The position numbers and the translations under genes are program-made. The notes beneath the pieces were generated by a model, which did not search any database, had not been told where the DNA came from, and saw nothing but the letters and a program-made list of their open reading frames with translations. Shown here piece after piece: positions 11,089 through 21,900 of a stretch of 64,000 nt of DNA (position 1 is the first letter of the stretch; every line of letters starts with the position of its first letter). The DNA is taken from positions 57,413 through 121,412 of the forward strand of contig CAMAYG010000003.1 in assembly GCA_945862535.1 (NCBI GenBank), written 5' to 3'. This DNA comes from Rickettsia typhi. GTDB taxonomy: Bacteria > Pseudomonadota > Alphaproteobacteria > Rickettsiales > UBA1997.

Positions 11089-12852
11089 ATGAAAAAGAAA
11101 ATATTTAAAATCGCTGTATTAATATTAATTTGGAAGGTAATTTTTGTTGCGGGATTGCTATTTTATTATAGCTATGATATGCCAGATTTCAGCAGTCTTG
11201 ATCTTAAAACCAATAAGCCAAAAGTGCAGTTTTTCGACAGAAACCATCAGAAAATATTTGTTTTTGGCGAAGAATATCGTCAATTTGCTAATTACCATCA
11301 GTTGCCAGTAAATTTAATTAATGCTGTTGTGGCAACGGAAGATCGTCGATTTTTTAAGCATTTCGGCTTTGATGCAATCGGGATAATGCGGGCTATTTTT
11401 GTTAATAGCGAAGCGGGAAGAATTGTTCAGGGAGGTAGCACCATAACTCAACAATTGGCAAAAATTTCCTTTCTTAAGCCAGAAAGAACAATAAAAAGGA
11501 AGGTTCAAGAGTTGCTACTTGCGATTGAGATAGAAAAAAAGCTTACCAAGGAAGAAATAATCACTAATTACCTAAATCGTGCCTATTTTGGTTCGGGAAA
11601 TTATGGTGTTGTCAATGCTGCTCGTTTTTATTTTAATAAAAATGTTAGCAATCTTAATTTAAACGAATCGGCAATGCTCGCCGGAATTCTTAAGGCTCCT
11701 TCAAAACTATCGCCAAAAGTTAATCCAGAACTTGCCAATCAAAGAAAAAATGTTGTCATTCAGAATCTAATAAACGAAAAATATCTCGACAAAGATAAGC
11801 AAAAAAATCTTACTAAAAATATTAAATACAACAATTCTAACGAACAAAGCCTCTATTTTGTTGATGCGGTTCGCGAAGAATTGCAACAAAAATTCATCCC
11901 AATAATTGGCAATCGTAATGTTGCGGTAGAAACAACCCTAGATCTATCTCTGCAAAAGAAATTTATTAAAATCACTACCGATTTTGTCAATCAGCATCCG
12001 CAACATTTTTCAACAGATAGTTCGCCAGATTTAACCACTCAAATAGCCGTTGTAGCAATTAATCGTCAGGGTGAAGTTGTGTCAATGATTGGCGGTATAG
12101 ATTATCAACAAAGCCAGTTTAATCGAGCAATAAAAGCTAAAAGACAAGTTGGCTCTCTTTTTAAAACAATTCTATATTTAGCTGCTTTTGAACAAGGTCT
12201 TAACAACGACGAAATATTTGACGATCGTAAAACCAATATTGGTGGCTGGTCTCCAGATAATCATAATCACCAATATCAAGGAGAAATAACCCTTGACAAA
12301 GCATTTGCTCAGTCAATTAATTCTGTGGCGGTGCAACTAGCAATGATTGTTGGTAATCAAAAAATCATCGAAACAGCAAAAAATCTTGGATTAAATTACG
12401 ATTTTCCAAATGATGATGCGACAATTGCTTTGGGAACTGGCTCTTTTAGTCTGTTCGATTTTACAAAGCTATATGCAACAATTGCTAACGACGGTAAATT
12501 GCTAGAGCCTTATTTGATAAAGAAAATCAATAACGATGATGGTATTTTGCTTTTTGAAAACTTATCACAAGAAAAGAGTTCTGCGATTAATATCGATTCA
12601 ATCGAAAAAATTAGACAATCTCTTAGCTTGGTTATTAGTGATGGCACGGCAAAAAATGCTAAAATAAAATCAGATGCATTTGGTAAAACTGGCACCAGTC
12701 AGAGCTACCGCGATGCTTGGTTTATTGGCTTCGATAATAATCTAACGATAGGAATTTGGATGGGTAACGACAACAATAAGCCAACCAAAGGTATCAGCGG
12801 CGGAACCCTTCCTGCTAAATTATTTGCCAATTTAATTGCTGTTTCTGCATAA
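11089..12852 (+). CDS. class A penicillin-binding protein, PBP1A-like
   Basis: This bifunctional enzyme polymerises and crosslinks peptidoglycan outside the inner membrane. An N-terminal anchor helix precedes the GT51 transglycosylase domain, with EDRRFFKHFG, QGGSTITQQLAK and NRAYFGSGNYGV. The transpeptidase domain shows the serine motif SLFK, the SIN motif and KTGTS. At 587 residues it is shorter than E. coli PBP1A (about 850) and seems to lack the extra OB-like domain. With FtsW and the M23 peptidase elsewhere in the window it shows that the cell wall is made. Confidence 0.93.
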   Translation: MKKKIFKIAVLILIWKVIFVAGLLFYYSYDMPDFSSLDLKTNKPKVQFFDRNHQKIFVFGEEYRQFANYHQLPVNLINAVVATEDRRFFKHFGFDAIGIMRAIFVNSEAGRIVQGGSTITQQLAKISFLKPERTIKRKVQELLLAIEIEKKLTKEEIITNYLNRAYFGSGNYGVVNAARFYFNKNVSNLNLNESAMLAGILKAPSKLSPKVNPELANQRKNVVIQNLINEKYLDKDKQKNLTKNIKYNNSNEQSLYFVDAVREELQQKFIPIIGNRNVAVETTLDLSLQKKFIKITTDFVNQHPQHFSTDSSPDLTTQIAVVAINRQGEVVSMIGGIDYQQSQFNRAIKAKRQVGSLFKTILYLAAFEQGLNNDEIFDDRKTNIGGWSPDNHNHQYQGEITLDKAFAQSINSVAVQLAMIVGNQKIIETAKNLGLNYDFPNDDATIALGTGSFSLFDFTKLYATIANDGKLLEPYLIKKINNDDGILLFENLSQEKSSAINIDSIEKIRQSLSLVISDGTAKNAKIKSDAFGKTGTSQSYRDAWFIGFDNNLTIGIWMGNDNNKPTKGISGGTLPAKLFANLIAVSA

Positions 12853-12873
12853 AGCTTCTCTGCTTAGCGGAAA

Positions 12874-12910
12874 TATTACAATGTGCTATCTCTTCTTGTA
12901 ATAATTTTTT
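12874..12910 (+). terminator. rho-independent terminator after the PBP gene
   Basis: TATTACAA (12874-12881) pairs perfectly with TTGTAATA (12896-12903) across a 14-nt loop, followed by ATTTTTT. It lies 22 bp after the penicillin-binding protein stop and before sucC, which is the right place for a terminator. Confidence 0.6.
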
Positions 12911-13038
12911 ATAGAATTTTTTTTAATTTTGTTGTTGATTTTCTTAGTTTTCTGTTTAGATTGATTGCAAACAAGTATTTAACATTTTTTTTGTTGGTAC
13001 TTTTGCATTTATTTAATCAATTTTCACATCTTATTTCA

Positions 13039-14223
13039 ATGAATATTCACGAATATCAGGCAAAGCAATTACTTAAAAGCTTTGGAGTTCCGGTTCCCGA
13101 AGGTCATGCTGCTTTTTCAGTGCCAGAAGCGGTAGAGGCTGCTAAATCACTAGAGGCATCGGGTTCTAAGGTTTTTGTAGTTAAGGCCCAGATTCATGCT
13201 GGCGGTCGCGGTAAGGCTGGCGGTGTAAAAGTTGTCAAAACTATCGATGAAGTCCGCGAAAAATCTTCGCAAATCTTAGGTGCAACATTAGTTACTCATC
13301 AAACAGGTCCAGAGGGCAGGTTAGTTAAAAGGCTTTACATCGAAGCTGGCTCTAACATTGTTAAGGAATATTATTTATCTGCGGTTGTAGATCGTAAAAA
13401 TAAGACCATAGTATTTATGGCTTCCACAGAAGGTGGTGTAGAAATAGAAGAAGTTGCTGTCGAACATCCAGAAAAAATCATTACTGCAGTTGTCGATATT
13501 GCTACTGGTATTCAGCCTTGCCATTGCCGTAAAATGGCTTTTGCCTTAGGTTTAAAGGGCGACCTAATTAAACAATTCACCAAAGTTGTTTTTGGTATAT
13601 ATCGTGCATTTATCGAATGCGATGCTTCGCAGATAGAAATCAATCCTTTAGTTGTCACTGCGGAAGGAGAGGTTATTGCTCTTGATGCCAAAATTAACTT
13701 CGACGACAATGCTCTTCACCGTCACGAAAAAATCAGATCAATGCGCGATCTTGACGAAGAAGATCCTCTAGAAATTGAAGCCTCTAAGTTCGACCTTAAT
13801 TATGTTAAAATGGATGGTAAAATTGGTTGTATGGTCAATGGTGCAGGGTTAGCAATGGCAACAATGGACATAATTAAACTTTACGGCTCTTCACCTGCTA
13901 ACTTCCTCGATGTTGGTGGTGGTGCAACCCGCGAAAAAGTAACCGCTGCATTTAAAATCATTCTTTCCGACCCTAATGTTAAGGGAATATTGGTTAATAT
14001 TTTTGGTGGAATTATGAGATGCGACATTATTGCTAACGGTATTTTAGAAGCTGCAAAAGAGGTTCATCTGAGTGTGCCATTGGTGGTAAGGCTAGAAGGA
14101 ACGAATGTTGAACTAGGAAAGGAAATTCTTGCCAAATCTGGTTTGTCAATCATTGCTGCGAACGATCTTGATGATGCGGCACAAAAGATTGTATCGGCGA
14201 TAGAAATCAATCAAATGTCTTAA
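13039..14223 (+). CDS. sucC: succinyl-CoA synthetase (ADP-forming) beta subunit
   Basis: SucC and SucD interconvert succinyl-CoA and succinate with substrate-level phosphorylation. The start at [12 protein letters not shown] is the family consensus; the frame is open 52 codons further upstream but that part is hydrophobic and does not belong. The ATP-grasp domain shows [15 protein letters not shown], and the ligase domain carries [13 protein letters not shown] and LDVGGGA. The 394-residue length fits. sucD follows 29 bp later. Confidence 0.97.
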   Translation: MNIHEYQAKQLLKSFGVPVPEGHAAFSVPEAVEAAKSLEASGSKVFVVKAQIHAGGRGKAGGVKVVKTIDEVREKSSQILGATLVTHQTGPEGRLVKRLYIEAGSNIVKEYYLSAVVDRKNKTIVFMASTEGGVEIEEVAVEHPEKIITAVVDIATGIQPCHCRKMAFALGLKGDLIKQFTKVVFGIYRAFIECDASQIEINPLVVTAEGEVIALDAKINFDDNALHRHEKIRSMRDLDEEDPLEIEASKFDLNYVKMDGKIGCMVNGAGLAMATMDIIKLYGSSPANFLDVGGGATREKVTAAFKIILSDPNVKGILVNIFGGIMRCDIIANGILEAAKEVHLSVPLVVRLEGTNVELGKEILAKSGLSIIAANDLDDAAQKIVSAIEINQMS

Positions 14224-14252
14224 TTTACTCAATAATTTAAAAAATAATCAAA

Positions 14253-15140
14253 ATGTCAGTTCTTGTTAACAAAAATACCAAAGTAATTTGTCAGGGTTTT
14301 ACTGGTTCCCAAGGAACATTTCATTCCGAGCAGGCGATTGCATATGGCACAAAAATGGTTGGCGGAGTAACTCCCGGCAAAGGTGGTAGCACTCATCTTA
14401 ATTTGCCAGTTTTTGATACTGTGTTTCAGGCAAAACAACTAACTAATTGCGATGCTTCTGTTATTTATGTTCCGCCTGCTTTTGCTGCCGATGCAATTAT
14501 CGAAGCAATAGATGCAGAAATTGCTCTAATCGTTTGCATTACCGAAGGAATTCCTGTAATCGATATGGTCAAGGTAAAAAAAGCTCTAATTGGCTCTAAA
14601 TCTAGGCTTATTGGCCCTAACTGCCCTGGTGTTATTACGCCGGGTGAATGTAAGATTGGTATTATGCCTGGGCATATTCATCAAAGAGGAAAAGTTGGTA
14701 TTGTTTCTCGCTCTGGAACTTTAACCTATGAAGCTGTTCATCAGACTACTCGTGCTGGACTAGGTCAAAGCACCTGTATTGGTATTGGCGGAGACCCTGT
14801 TAATGGCACTAATTTTATTGATGCTCTAGATATGTTCTTGTCCGATCCAGAAACCGAAGCAATGATTATGATTGGCGAAATCGGAGGATCGGACGAAGAA
14901 GATGCTGCGGAATTTTTAAAACTCGAAGCAAAAAAAGGCAGAAAAAAACCTACAGTTGGGTTTATTGCTGGCATAACAGCCCCTCCTGGTAGAAGAATGG
15001 GCCATGCTGGAGCAATTATTGCTGGTGGTAAAGGTGGTGCAGAAGATAAAATCGAGGCAATGAAATCTGCTGGAATATCTGTTGCTGCAAGCCCTGCCAA
15101 AATGGGAGAAGCTATGATGAATCTACTAAAATCAAAATAA
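14253..15140 (+). CDS. sucD: succinyl-CoA synthetase alpha subunit
   Basis: The alpha subunit binds CoA and carries the phosphohistidine. Visible motifs are the CoA-binding [14 protein letters not shown] near the N-terminus, [16 protein letters not shown] in the middle, and [10 protein letters not shown], which holds the histidine that is phosphorylated. The 295-residue length is standard. It forms a two-gene unit with sucC, and no Shine-Dalgarno motif is present in the 29-bp gap, so translation starts without one inside an operon. Confidence 0.98.
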   Translation: MSVLVNKNTKVICQGFTGSQGTFHSEQAIAYGTKMVGGVTPGKGGSTHLNLPVFDTVFQAKQLTNCDASVIYVPPAFAADAIIEAIDAEIALIVCITEGIPVIDMVKVKKALIGSKSRLIGPNCPGVITPGECKIGIMPGHIHQRGKVGIVSRSGTLTYEAVHQTTRAGLGQSTCIGIGGDPVNGTNFIDALDMFLSDPETEAMIMIGEIGGSDEEDAAEFLKLEAKKGRKKPTVGFIAGITAPPGRRMGHAGAIIAGGKGGAEDKIEAMKSAGISVAASPAKMGEAMMNLLKSK

Positions 15141-15215
15141 ATCTATAAAGTAGCGGTCCCGTTTTATTTGGCTATTGCTTTGTATCTTATTAATTATTGA
15201 AATTTATTTAATATA

Positions 15216-15242
15216 TTGACTCGGTAGCCAAATATTTACAAT
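15216..15242 (+). promoter_or_regulatory. candidate recA promoter
   Basis: TTGACT (15216-15221) and TACAAT (15237-15242) match five of six bases each but are only 15 bp apart. They lie about 125 bp before recA, in the 226-bp gap after sucD. No clear SOS box of the alphaproteobacterial type (GAAC-N7-GAAC) or the LexA type was seen around them. Confidence 0.35.
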
Positions 15243-15366
15243 GTTAAATCTTAATAATTATTTCTGCTAATTGTAATTATTAATTGTTTTAACTTTTTAC
15301 ACCAAAGTTTTTAACGAAAATTTAAACACTATCGTTAAAATTTAATTAACCTTAAAATAAAACAAA

Positions 15367-16428
15367 ATGACACCTCAAGAAGATCGTAAAAAAGCACTAG
15401 ATGCCGCTCTTTCACAAATCGACAAACAATTTGGCAAGGGTTCGGCAATGAAATTTGGTCAAAGACCAGTTGTTGATGTAGATGTAATACCTTCGGGCTC
15501 TATTGCCCTAGACATTGCTCTTGGGGTTGGGGGCTATCCAAGAGGTAGAATAATAGAAATTTATGGTCCAGAATCTTCTGGCAAAACTACTCTTACCCTA
15601 CATGCCATCTCCGAGGCTCAAAGAAAAGGCTTATCTTGTGCTTTTATCGATGCAGAACATGCTTTCGACCCAACATATGCCAAAAATCTTAAAATTAACC
15701 TAGAAGAATTAATAATATCTCAGCCAGACAATGGAGAGGCGGCTCTTGAAATTGCCGATACTCTAGTTCGTTCTGGTGCTATAGATCTAATAGTCATCGA
15801 CTCTGTTGCTGCACTTGTTCCGCAAGTTGAATTAGAAGGTGGAATGGCAGATAATCAAATGGGCTTGCAAGCAAGACTAATGAGTAAAGCTCTAAGAAAA
15901 CTTACTTCCACAGTTTCTAAGGCCAATGCAACAATCATATTTATTAATCAAATAAGAATGAAGATTGGTGTAATGTTTGGCTCGCCAGAAACGACAACAG
16001 GTGGTAATTCTTTAAAATTCTATGCCTCTGTTCGTCTCGACATTAGAAGGGGAACGGCAATCAAAGATCAGGAAGAAGTTTTAGGCAATGAAACCAAGGT
16101 AAAGGTTGTCAAAAACAAAGTTGCTCCGCCTTTTAAAACTGCGGATTTTGAAATTATCTACGGTGAAGGAATATCATATATTGGTGAATTAATCGATCTT
16201 GCTACTAAAATAGATGCTGTCGAGAAATCTGGTTCTTGGTATGCTTATAAAGGCAATAAAATTGGCCAAGGCAAGGATAATGTTAAGGCTTTCTTAAGAG
16301 AAAATCCTAAAATTGTTGCCGATATAGATGCTGAGGTTCGTTTAAAATACGGATTGCCAGCATTTAAGAGAAGCTTTAATAACGATGTTCCTCAAGAAAA
16401 TATCGAAAAGAAAAAGAAAGAAGCATAA
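15367..16428 (+). CDS. recA: recombinase RecA
   Basis: RecA forms filaments on single-stranded DNA for homologous recombination and repair. Walker A is GPESSGKTT at residues 67-75; loop L2 with [14 protein letters not shown] and [14 protein letters not shown] is intact. Length (353) is normal, with a lysine-rich end rather than the acidic tail of E. coli RecA. The ATG context is AACAAAATG without a ribosome-binding motif. aroC follows after 20 bp, so the two may be co-transcribed. Confidence 0.98.
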   Translation: MTPQEDRKKALDAALSQIDKQFGKGSAMKFGQRPVVDVDVIPSGSIALDIALGVGGYPRGRIIEIYGPESSGKTTLTLHAISEAQRKGLSCAFIDAEHAFDPTYAKNLKINLEELIISQPDNGEAALEIADTLVRSGAIDLIVIDSVAALVPQVELEGGMADNQMGLQARLMSKALRKLTSTVSKANATIIFINQIRMKIGVMFGSPETTTGGNSLKFYASVRLDIRRGTAIKDQEEVLGNETKVKVVKNKVAPPFKTADFEIIYGEGISYIGELIDLATKIDAVEKSGSWYAYKGNKIGQGKDNVKAFLRENPKIVADIDAEVRLKYGLPAFKRSFNNDVPQENIEKKKKEA

Positions 16429-16448
16429 TAATTAACTAAAATCTTACG

Positions 16449-17543
16449 ATGAGTAATTCTTTTGGCGAGTTATTTTGTTTTACTACTTGGGGTGAAAGCC
16501 ACGGTAAGGCAATTGGTTGTGTTATCGATGGCTGTCCTTCCTTAATAGACTTAAACTGCAACGATATACAATTCTTTTTAAACAAAAGAAGGCCGGGGCA
16601 GTCTAAGTTTACGACACAAAGACAAGAAGAAGATAAAGTAGAAATTTTATCTGGAGTTTTTGAGGGCAAAACTACAGGCACCCCAATTAGTTTAATTATC
16701 TACAATCAAGATCAAAGAAGCGACGATTACGGCGATATTGCAACAAAATTTCGTCCATCTCATGCCGATTATTCCTATTTTACAAAATATGGCATTCGCG
16801 ATTATCGTGGTGGTGGCAGGTCTTCGGCACGAGAAACTGCAATGCGAGTTGCCGCTGGAGCCGTTGCCAGAAAAGTTATTTCTAGCCAATTATTAAAAAA
16901 CAATATTACCTCTCTGCCAAAAATAAATGCCTATATTACTCAAATTGGCGATAAAAAAATTAATCATAAAAATTTCAATTTACTCGAAATAGACAATAAC
17001 GATTTCTTTGTTCCAGATTCTAATGCAGTCGAAGAATTTGCTCGATATTTAACTGAAATTCGTAAAAAAGGCGATTCTGTTGGTGCCATGATTGAGATTT
17101 TAGTGCAAGACATGCCTATATCGCTAGGAGAGCCAATTTACAACAAGCTTGATGCCAAAATTGCCTCTGCAATTATGGGGATAAATGCTGTTAAATCTGT
17201 AGAAATTGGTGCAGGAATATCTGTCGCTTCCTCATTAGGAAGTAATTTGGCCGACGAAATGTGGTATGATAGTCAAAAAAAACTACAATTTGCCAGCAAT
17301 AACTCTGGTGGTGTTACGGGCGGAATTTCAACAGGTCAAGATCTAATTATTCGTTGTGCAATAAAGCCTACTAGCTCGATTCTGGTTCCTCGTCGCACTA
17401 TCGATGTCAATGGCAATAATACCGAAGTTATTACTAAAGGCAGGCACGATCCTTGTGTTGGTATTAGAGCCGTTCCTGTGGTCGAGGCAATGATAGCTTG
17501 TGTCCTGGCAGATTTTATAATGTTAAACTCTTCTCGCTATTAA
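16449..17543 (+). CDS. aroC: chorismate synthase
   Basis: AroC makes chorismate from EPSP with reduced FMN, the last step of the shikimate pathway. Signatures are GESHGKAIG near the N-terminus, the [15 protein letters not shown] segment, and [17 protein letters not shown] in the middle, with [13 protein letters not shown] near the end. The 364-residue length is as expected. A retained shikimate enzyme argues that aromatic compounds can be made in this organism, which is unusual among obligate intracellular Rickettsiales. Confidence 0.97.
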   Translation: MSNSFGELFCFTTWGESHGKAIGCVIDGCPSLIDLNCNDIQFFLNKRRPGQSKFTTQRQEEDKVEILSGVFEGKTTGTPISLIIYNQDQRSDDYGDIATKFRPSHADYSYFTKYGIRDYRGGGRSSARETAMRVAAGAVARKVISSQLLKNNITSLPKINAYITQIGDKKINHKNFNLLEIDNNDFFVPDSNAVEEFARYLTEIRKKGDSVGAMIEILVQDMPISLGEPIYNKLDAKIASAIMGINAVKSVEIGAGISVASSLGSNLADEMWYDSQKKLQFASNNSGGVTGGISTGQDLIIRCAIKPTSSILVPRRTIDVNGNNTEVITKGRHDPCVGIRAVPVVEAMIACVLADFIMLNSSRY

Positions 17544-17575
17544 AATTATATTAAAACAAATTATATTAAAGCAAA

Positions 17576-18835
17576 ATGGCAAAAGAAGTATTGCAAAATG
17601 TTAGAGGAACCAAAGATCTCTTTGGCTATGACTTATTAATATTTAATAAAATTATCGATATCGCAAGGCTTTTATCTACCCAATTCGCTTACCAAGAATT
17701 GCAAACTCCAATTTTTGAATTTAGCGAAGTTTTTGAGCGAAATCTTGGCGAATCTTCCGATGTTATTAGTAAAGAAGTTTATAAATTTTTAGATCGTGGC
17801 GATAATTTTTTAACATTAAGGCCAGAATTTACCGCTTCCGTTGTTCGTGCTTTAATCTCAAATCACGAGCTTCAACAAAGAATTCCAGCAAAGTTCTTCT
17901 CTTGGGGCCCTTTATTTCGTTATGATCGTCCGCAAAGAGGCAGGCAAAGACAATTCAATCAAATCAACTTTGAAAATTTTGGCGATGATTCTATTTATTC
18001 CGATGTTGAAGGGTTAATGCTTGCTAAACAGATATTAGATTCGCTCAAAATAAAGAATTCCGAGGTTAAGTTATTTATCAATTCTCTTGGCTCTAAAGAG
18101 GCAAAAGATAAATTCTCTATTGCATTGCAAGATTTTTTTCAGCAATATTATCACGATTTATCTTCCGACTCTCAGAGAAGAATCGCCACTAATCCAATAA
18201 GAATACTCGATTCTAAAAATGCAAAAGACATAGAAATATCGAAGGAAGCACCAAAAATTAACAGCTTTTTTGATACAGAATCCACTAAAAGGTTTCACGA
18301 TCTTCAGAATCTTCTAACAAAAACAGGAATAGATTTTACTGTTGCAGAAAATTTAGTTCGTGGCCTTGATTATTACACCTCTACAGTATTTGAATTTGTC
18401 AGCAATTACCAATCTGCACAAAATACCATTATTGCTGGAGGTAGATATAACAATCTTGTAGAGCAGATGGGATTTAAATCTTTGCCTGCTTTTGGTTTTG
18501 CTGCTGGTTTGGAAAGGTTAGCTTTGGAAACAGGGCAAGATGTTTTTTTTCAAAATAAAAATATAATTTTTATTGCCTATATTACTGAAGACCAGCAGGA
18601 TTTTGCCTTTAATTTAGTTTCAAAATTAAGAAAAGAATCTTTTTGTGTCGATTTTGTTGCTAATCTAAGCTTTAAAAAGCAATTAAAAATTGCCAATAAT
18701 ACAGAGGCGAATTGGTTAATTTTGGTCGGAGAAGATGAGTTGCTTGAAAATAAAATAACAGTAAAAAATTTAACAACAGGAAGTCAGGTTAAGTTGGATA
18801 TCGATAGCTTGTTATTTTTTTTAAAAAATAATTGA
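17576..18835 (+). CDS. hisS: histidyl-tRNA synthetase
   Basis: HisS charges tRNA-His. Class II motifs are visible: motif 2 region RYDRPQRGRQRQFNQ, the histidine-binding GLDYYTSTVFEF, and motif 3 with GFAAGLERL. RPEFTASVVRA is the HisA-like segment. The C-terminal anticodon-binding domain begins near residue 320. At 419 residues it is complete. It starts 32 bp after aroC with a context of AAAGCAAAATG. Confidence 0.97.
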   Translation: MAKEVLQNVRGTKDLFGYDLLIFNKIIDIARLLSTQFAYQELQTPIFEFSEVFERNLGESSDVISKEVYKFLDRGDNFLTLRPEFTASVVRALISNHELQQRIPAKFFSWGPLFRYDRPQRGRQRQFNQINFENFGDDSIYSDVEGLMLAKQILDSLKIKNSEVKLFINSLGSKEAKDKFSIALQDFFQQYYHDLSSDSQRRIATNPIRILDSKNAKDIEISKEAPKINSFFDTESTKRFHDLQNLLTKTGIDFTVAENLVRGLDYYTSTVFEFVSNYQSAQNTIIAGGRYNNLVEQMGFKSLPAFGFAAGLERLALETGQDVFFQNKNIIFIAYITEDQQDFAFNLVSKLRKESFCVDFVANLSFKKQLKIANNTEANWLILVGEDELLENKITVKNLTTGSQVKLDIDSLLFFLKNN

Positions 18836-18937
18836 TAAATAATTATGTTGCATTATGATGTTTTAGTTGCATAATATTGCAAAATTCTACTTTAATAATT
18901 AGTAATCGATACAATATAAACCCTTTCTTGAAAATTA

Positions 18938-21900
18938 ATGATATTATATACTGCTAAAATCATTAAAAAACTGCTAAACGATGCTCCGCTTAAGTCTAGG
19001 GGCGTTGAAATCAAAATTATTACTTTTTTTATTATAAAGTTTATTTTGCTTTTATCGTTTTTAAAAATTGCAACACTAGATAATGGTTTTGTTATTGATG
19101 CCTCGGCCCAGACTAGCACTCTGCCGTCTTGTCTAGATACAACAACTCCTAATTTTAGTAAAGAAAACTATAATTGTCAGCTGTTTTTACACGGCTTAAT
19201 GGACAATGGCCTTATTTACCCCGCTAGCTCTAAAACTCTCAGTGCAACTAATCAAAGAATACTACTCGATCTAAAAAAGAATGACTATCACGATAAGTCA
19301 ATAAGTACAGTTGTTAGTAGCTTCGCCAACAATAAAGACTCTGGACTAACCCTAATGTCTTGCATAGCTTTTAAAAAACAAAATCCATCTTTAAATGCTA
19401 AGCCCAGAATTAACTGTTTAGATCTTGCTGATATGCCTTTGTGCAATGATGTTGAAAAATTAGATCTTAAAAACTGTGTTAAAGAATGTGTTAGCAAAGA
19501 CAGTGCAGGTGTTTATTATAAGATAGATGATTATATTAAAAATCACAATCAAAGCTGTGTCGCATTTCTCGATACCGCAGTTTCGATACTAAAAGAAGCT
19601 TGTGAAAAGATTAATACCAATAGTCCCATTGATGATTGCGCTGAATATAGGAGGATTATTGAGAAAACTAACAAATTTACCACAAGAAAATGTCATCAGT
19701 TGGCAGAAGGTGTTACAATTCAAGAAGGTGTTAATTGTGAAAAGCTTCAATGTAACTTATTAACTCCTGGAGAAATTATATCTTATCAAAAAAAAGAATG
19801 TCTACTTTCAGACAGTAGCAGTTCACCTCCTAGTTCCATTGCTAAAGGATGTGATTTTTCAAAAGCTTGTAATACCAAAGATGCGCAAAGACTAAATAAT
19901 AAATTATTATGCGATGTTATTACAGATAAAAAGTCGGTAGAATATGATTCTTGTTTATCTCAGCAATCTAAATTAAAATGTTATCAGTTTTCTAGTGCTC
20001 AATTATATGCCTCTGCCTTTGGCTATTATTTAAATGTTTGTGAATTGCATAGTTGTGATTCTAATCTTACTAGTGTTACACAAACTAACTTGTGGCTAGA
20101 TAGTGAAAATGTTATAGAAAAGGATGATATCAACAGAAACTATGTAAAAAACTATTACAAAAATATCGCAGGCTCTAAAGTAAGTAGTATTGAAGACTTA
20201 GGAAGTAAAACCACTTTGAGAGGAATTATTGCAAAATTAAAATTTCCCAATGTTATAGATCCTGATCCTCAGATTGTTGCATGCGAGCCAAACTCAAAAA
20301 TTTTTAGTATTGGTTATAGTTGTACTAGCTCTTCAAAGCCACCAGAATGCGGAGGTGAAGCATGTAATAACAATATATGTTATGCCACAACGGACTGTTC
20401 AAAGCCTATTAATATTAACAATATTTTGTGTTCTGGTAATGAAAGCAAGGTTTTTCAGAAAGATTATTTCGACGATCGTTATAATGGAGAGCCTTATCTT
20501 CACTCGAATTTTCATCGCCCAGCTCCAAAAAACGAGGCATATTGTAATAAAGTCACCTCTACTGATTTAAACCTATCATGTAGCAATTTAGAAGATTGTA
20601 AAAACAAATCTGGTGGTGCATTTGCTTTTCGCTTTAAATCTAGTAGCAATGATTGTTCTGTTCCTATTTCTAATATTTTTCAATTCGAATGCTTAGATAC
20701 TACGAAAGATATAGTTTCAGATGGTGTAAATAGAACAGCTTCAACAAATCCTAGCATAGCAGAGGCTGGACATTGTAGTAATTTAAGTCCTAGGGATTAC
20801 TTAGGTAGAGATAAAGATAGTTACGGTAAATGTTGCAAAGCAGGAACTACTGTTCAACATAAGAAGATTGACATATATCACGACGGCTACATTCCTGGTG
20901 AGGATGTATTTTGGAATACATCGGAACTTTATTCTCCTAAAGTTAAAAATAAGAAATGCGATTGGGGCTTTAATGAGTATGCTATGAGCGTTCCTTCTCC
21001 TATTGGCGGTTTATGTGGACATGAGAGTCTTTTAGGTGCTGAGCCCTCTGATGATGTTGCTTATTTTGAGGGTTATCCCCAGCTACTTTATGACGACGGG
21101 AAAGTTAAATACAAAGTCAAAATTTGTGTTAGAAGATCTCACTCAACAAGACCAAGCACCTGCGGTAGCAGATACTGCAAAACTTGGTGCACTGTTACAA
21201 AAGGCTGGCCAGCACAGGTGTGCGAACAATATTGTGGTTTTGAAGAATGCAAAGATTTGGTAGTTGATGCTAGCAACCCAACAGAATGCAATCCTGCTGA
21301 CGAAGAAAAAATGAATACACTGATGAATACATATGATGTTAACGAAAAATGTGCTGCTAATATTAGGCTTCATAAAGGGGCTAGCGGCTATAGAGTTCGT
21401 GCTCTAAAATTTCGCAACAAGATATGCGGTGTTCTTGACTACACTGGAGTTGCGGGTTACGATGCCAATTTTTTAAGTAGCCAACATAAAGTTGAGTTAA
21501 CAGCTAAAGAAAAGAGGTTGTTTTGTAATTACAACGAAGGAGGCTCCAATAGCGATTTGGCATCAAATTGTGTTAAAAAGAGCTCTGTATGTATTAGCGG
21601 AGTTTTAGATTCTAGTGGCGATAAATGTGTCGGAGGATATGACTCGTTGCAATATTCAGGGCTTCTTAAGCCATGGAGACAGAAGGCTGTTATACCTTTT
21701 TCTTTATCAAATGGTGCAACTAAAACTGAAAACGGCATTACCGTAAAGGGCTTTTATGATTATGTGGGTAGGTTTCACGAAGAGATGCCATGTGCTCCAG
21801 TGCCAAGATTAATATCGCCGCCAAAAATGTATAATCTGGCAAATATTGATAATTCTTATCGAATATTCGACATACCACTCTTTGCCACGGTTCTAAACGG

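Noticed and set aside
18836-18937. Hairpin with TTGCA/TTATG symmetry between hisS and the giant gene
   Set aside because: The arms match only with gaps and no T-tract follows, so it is not a supportable terminator.
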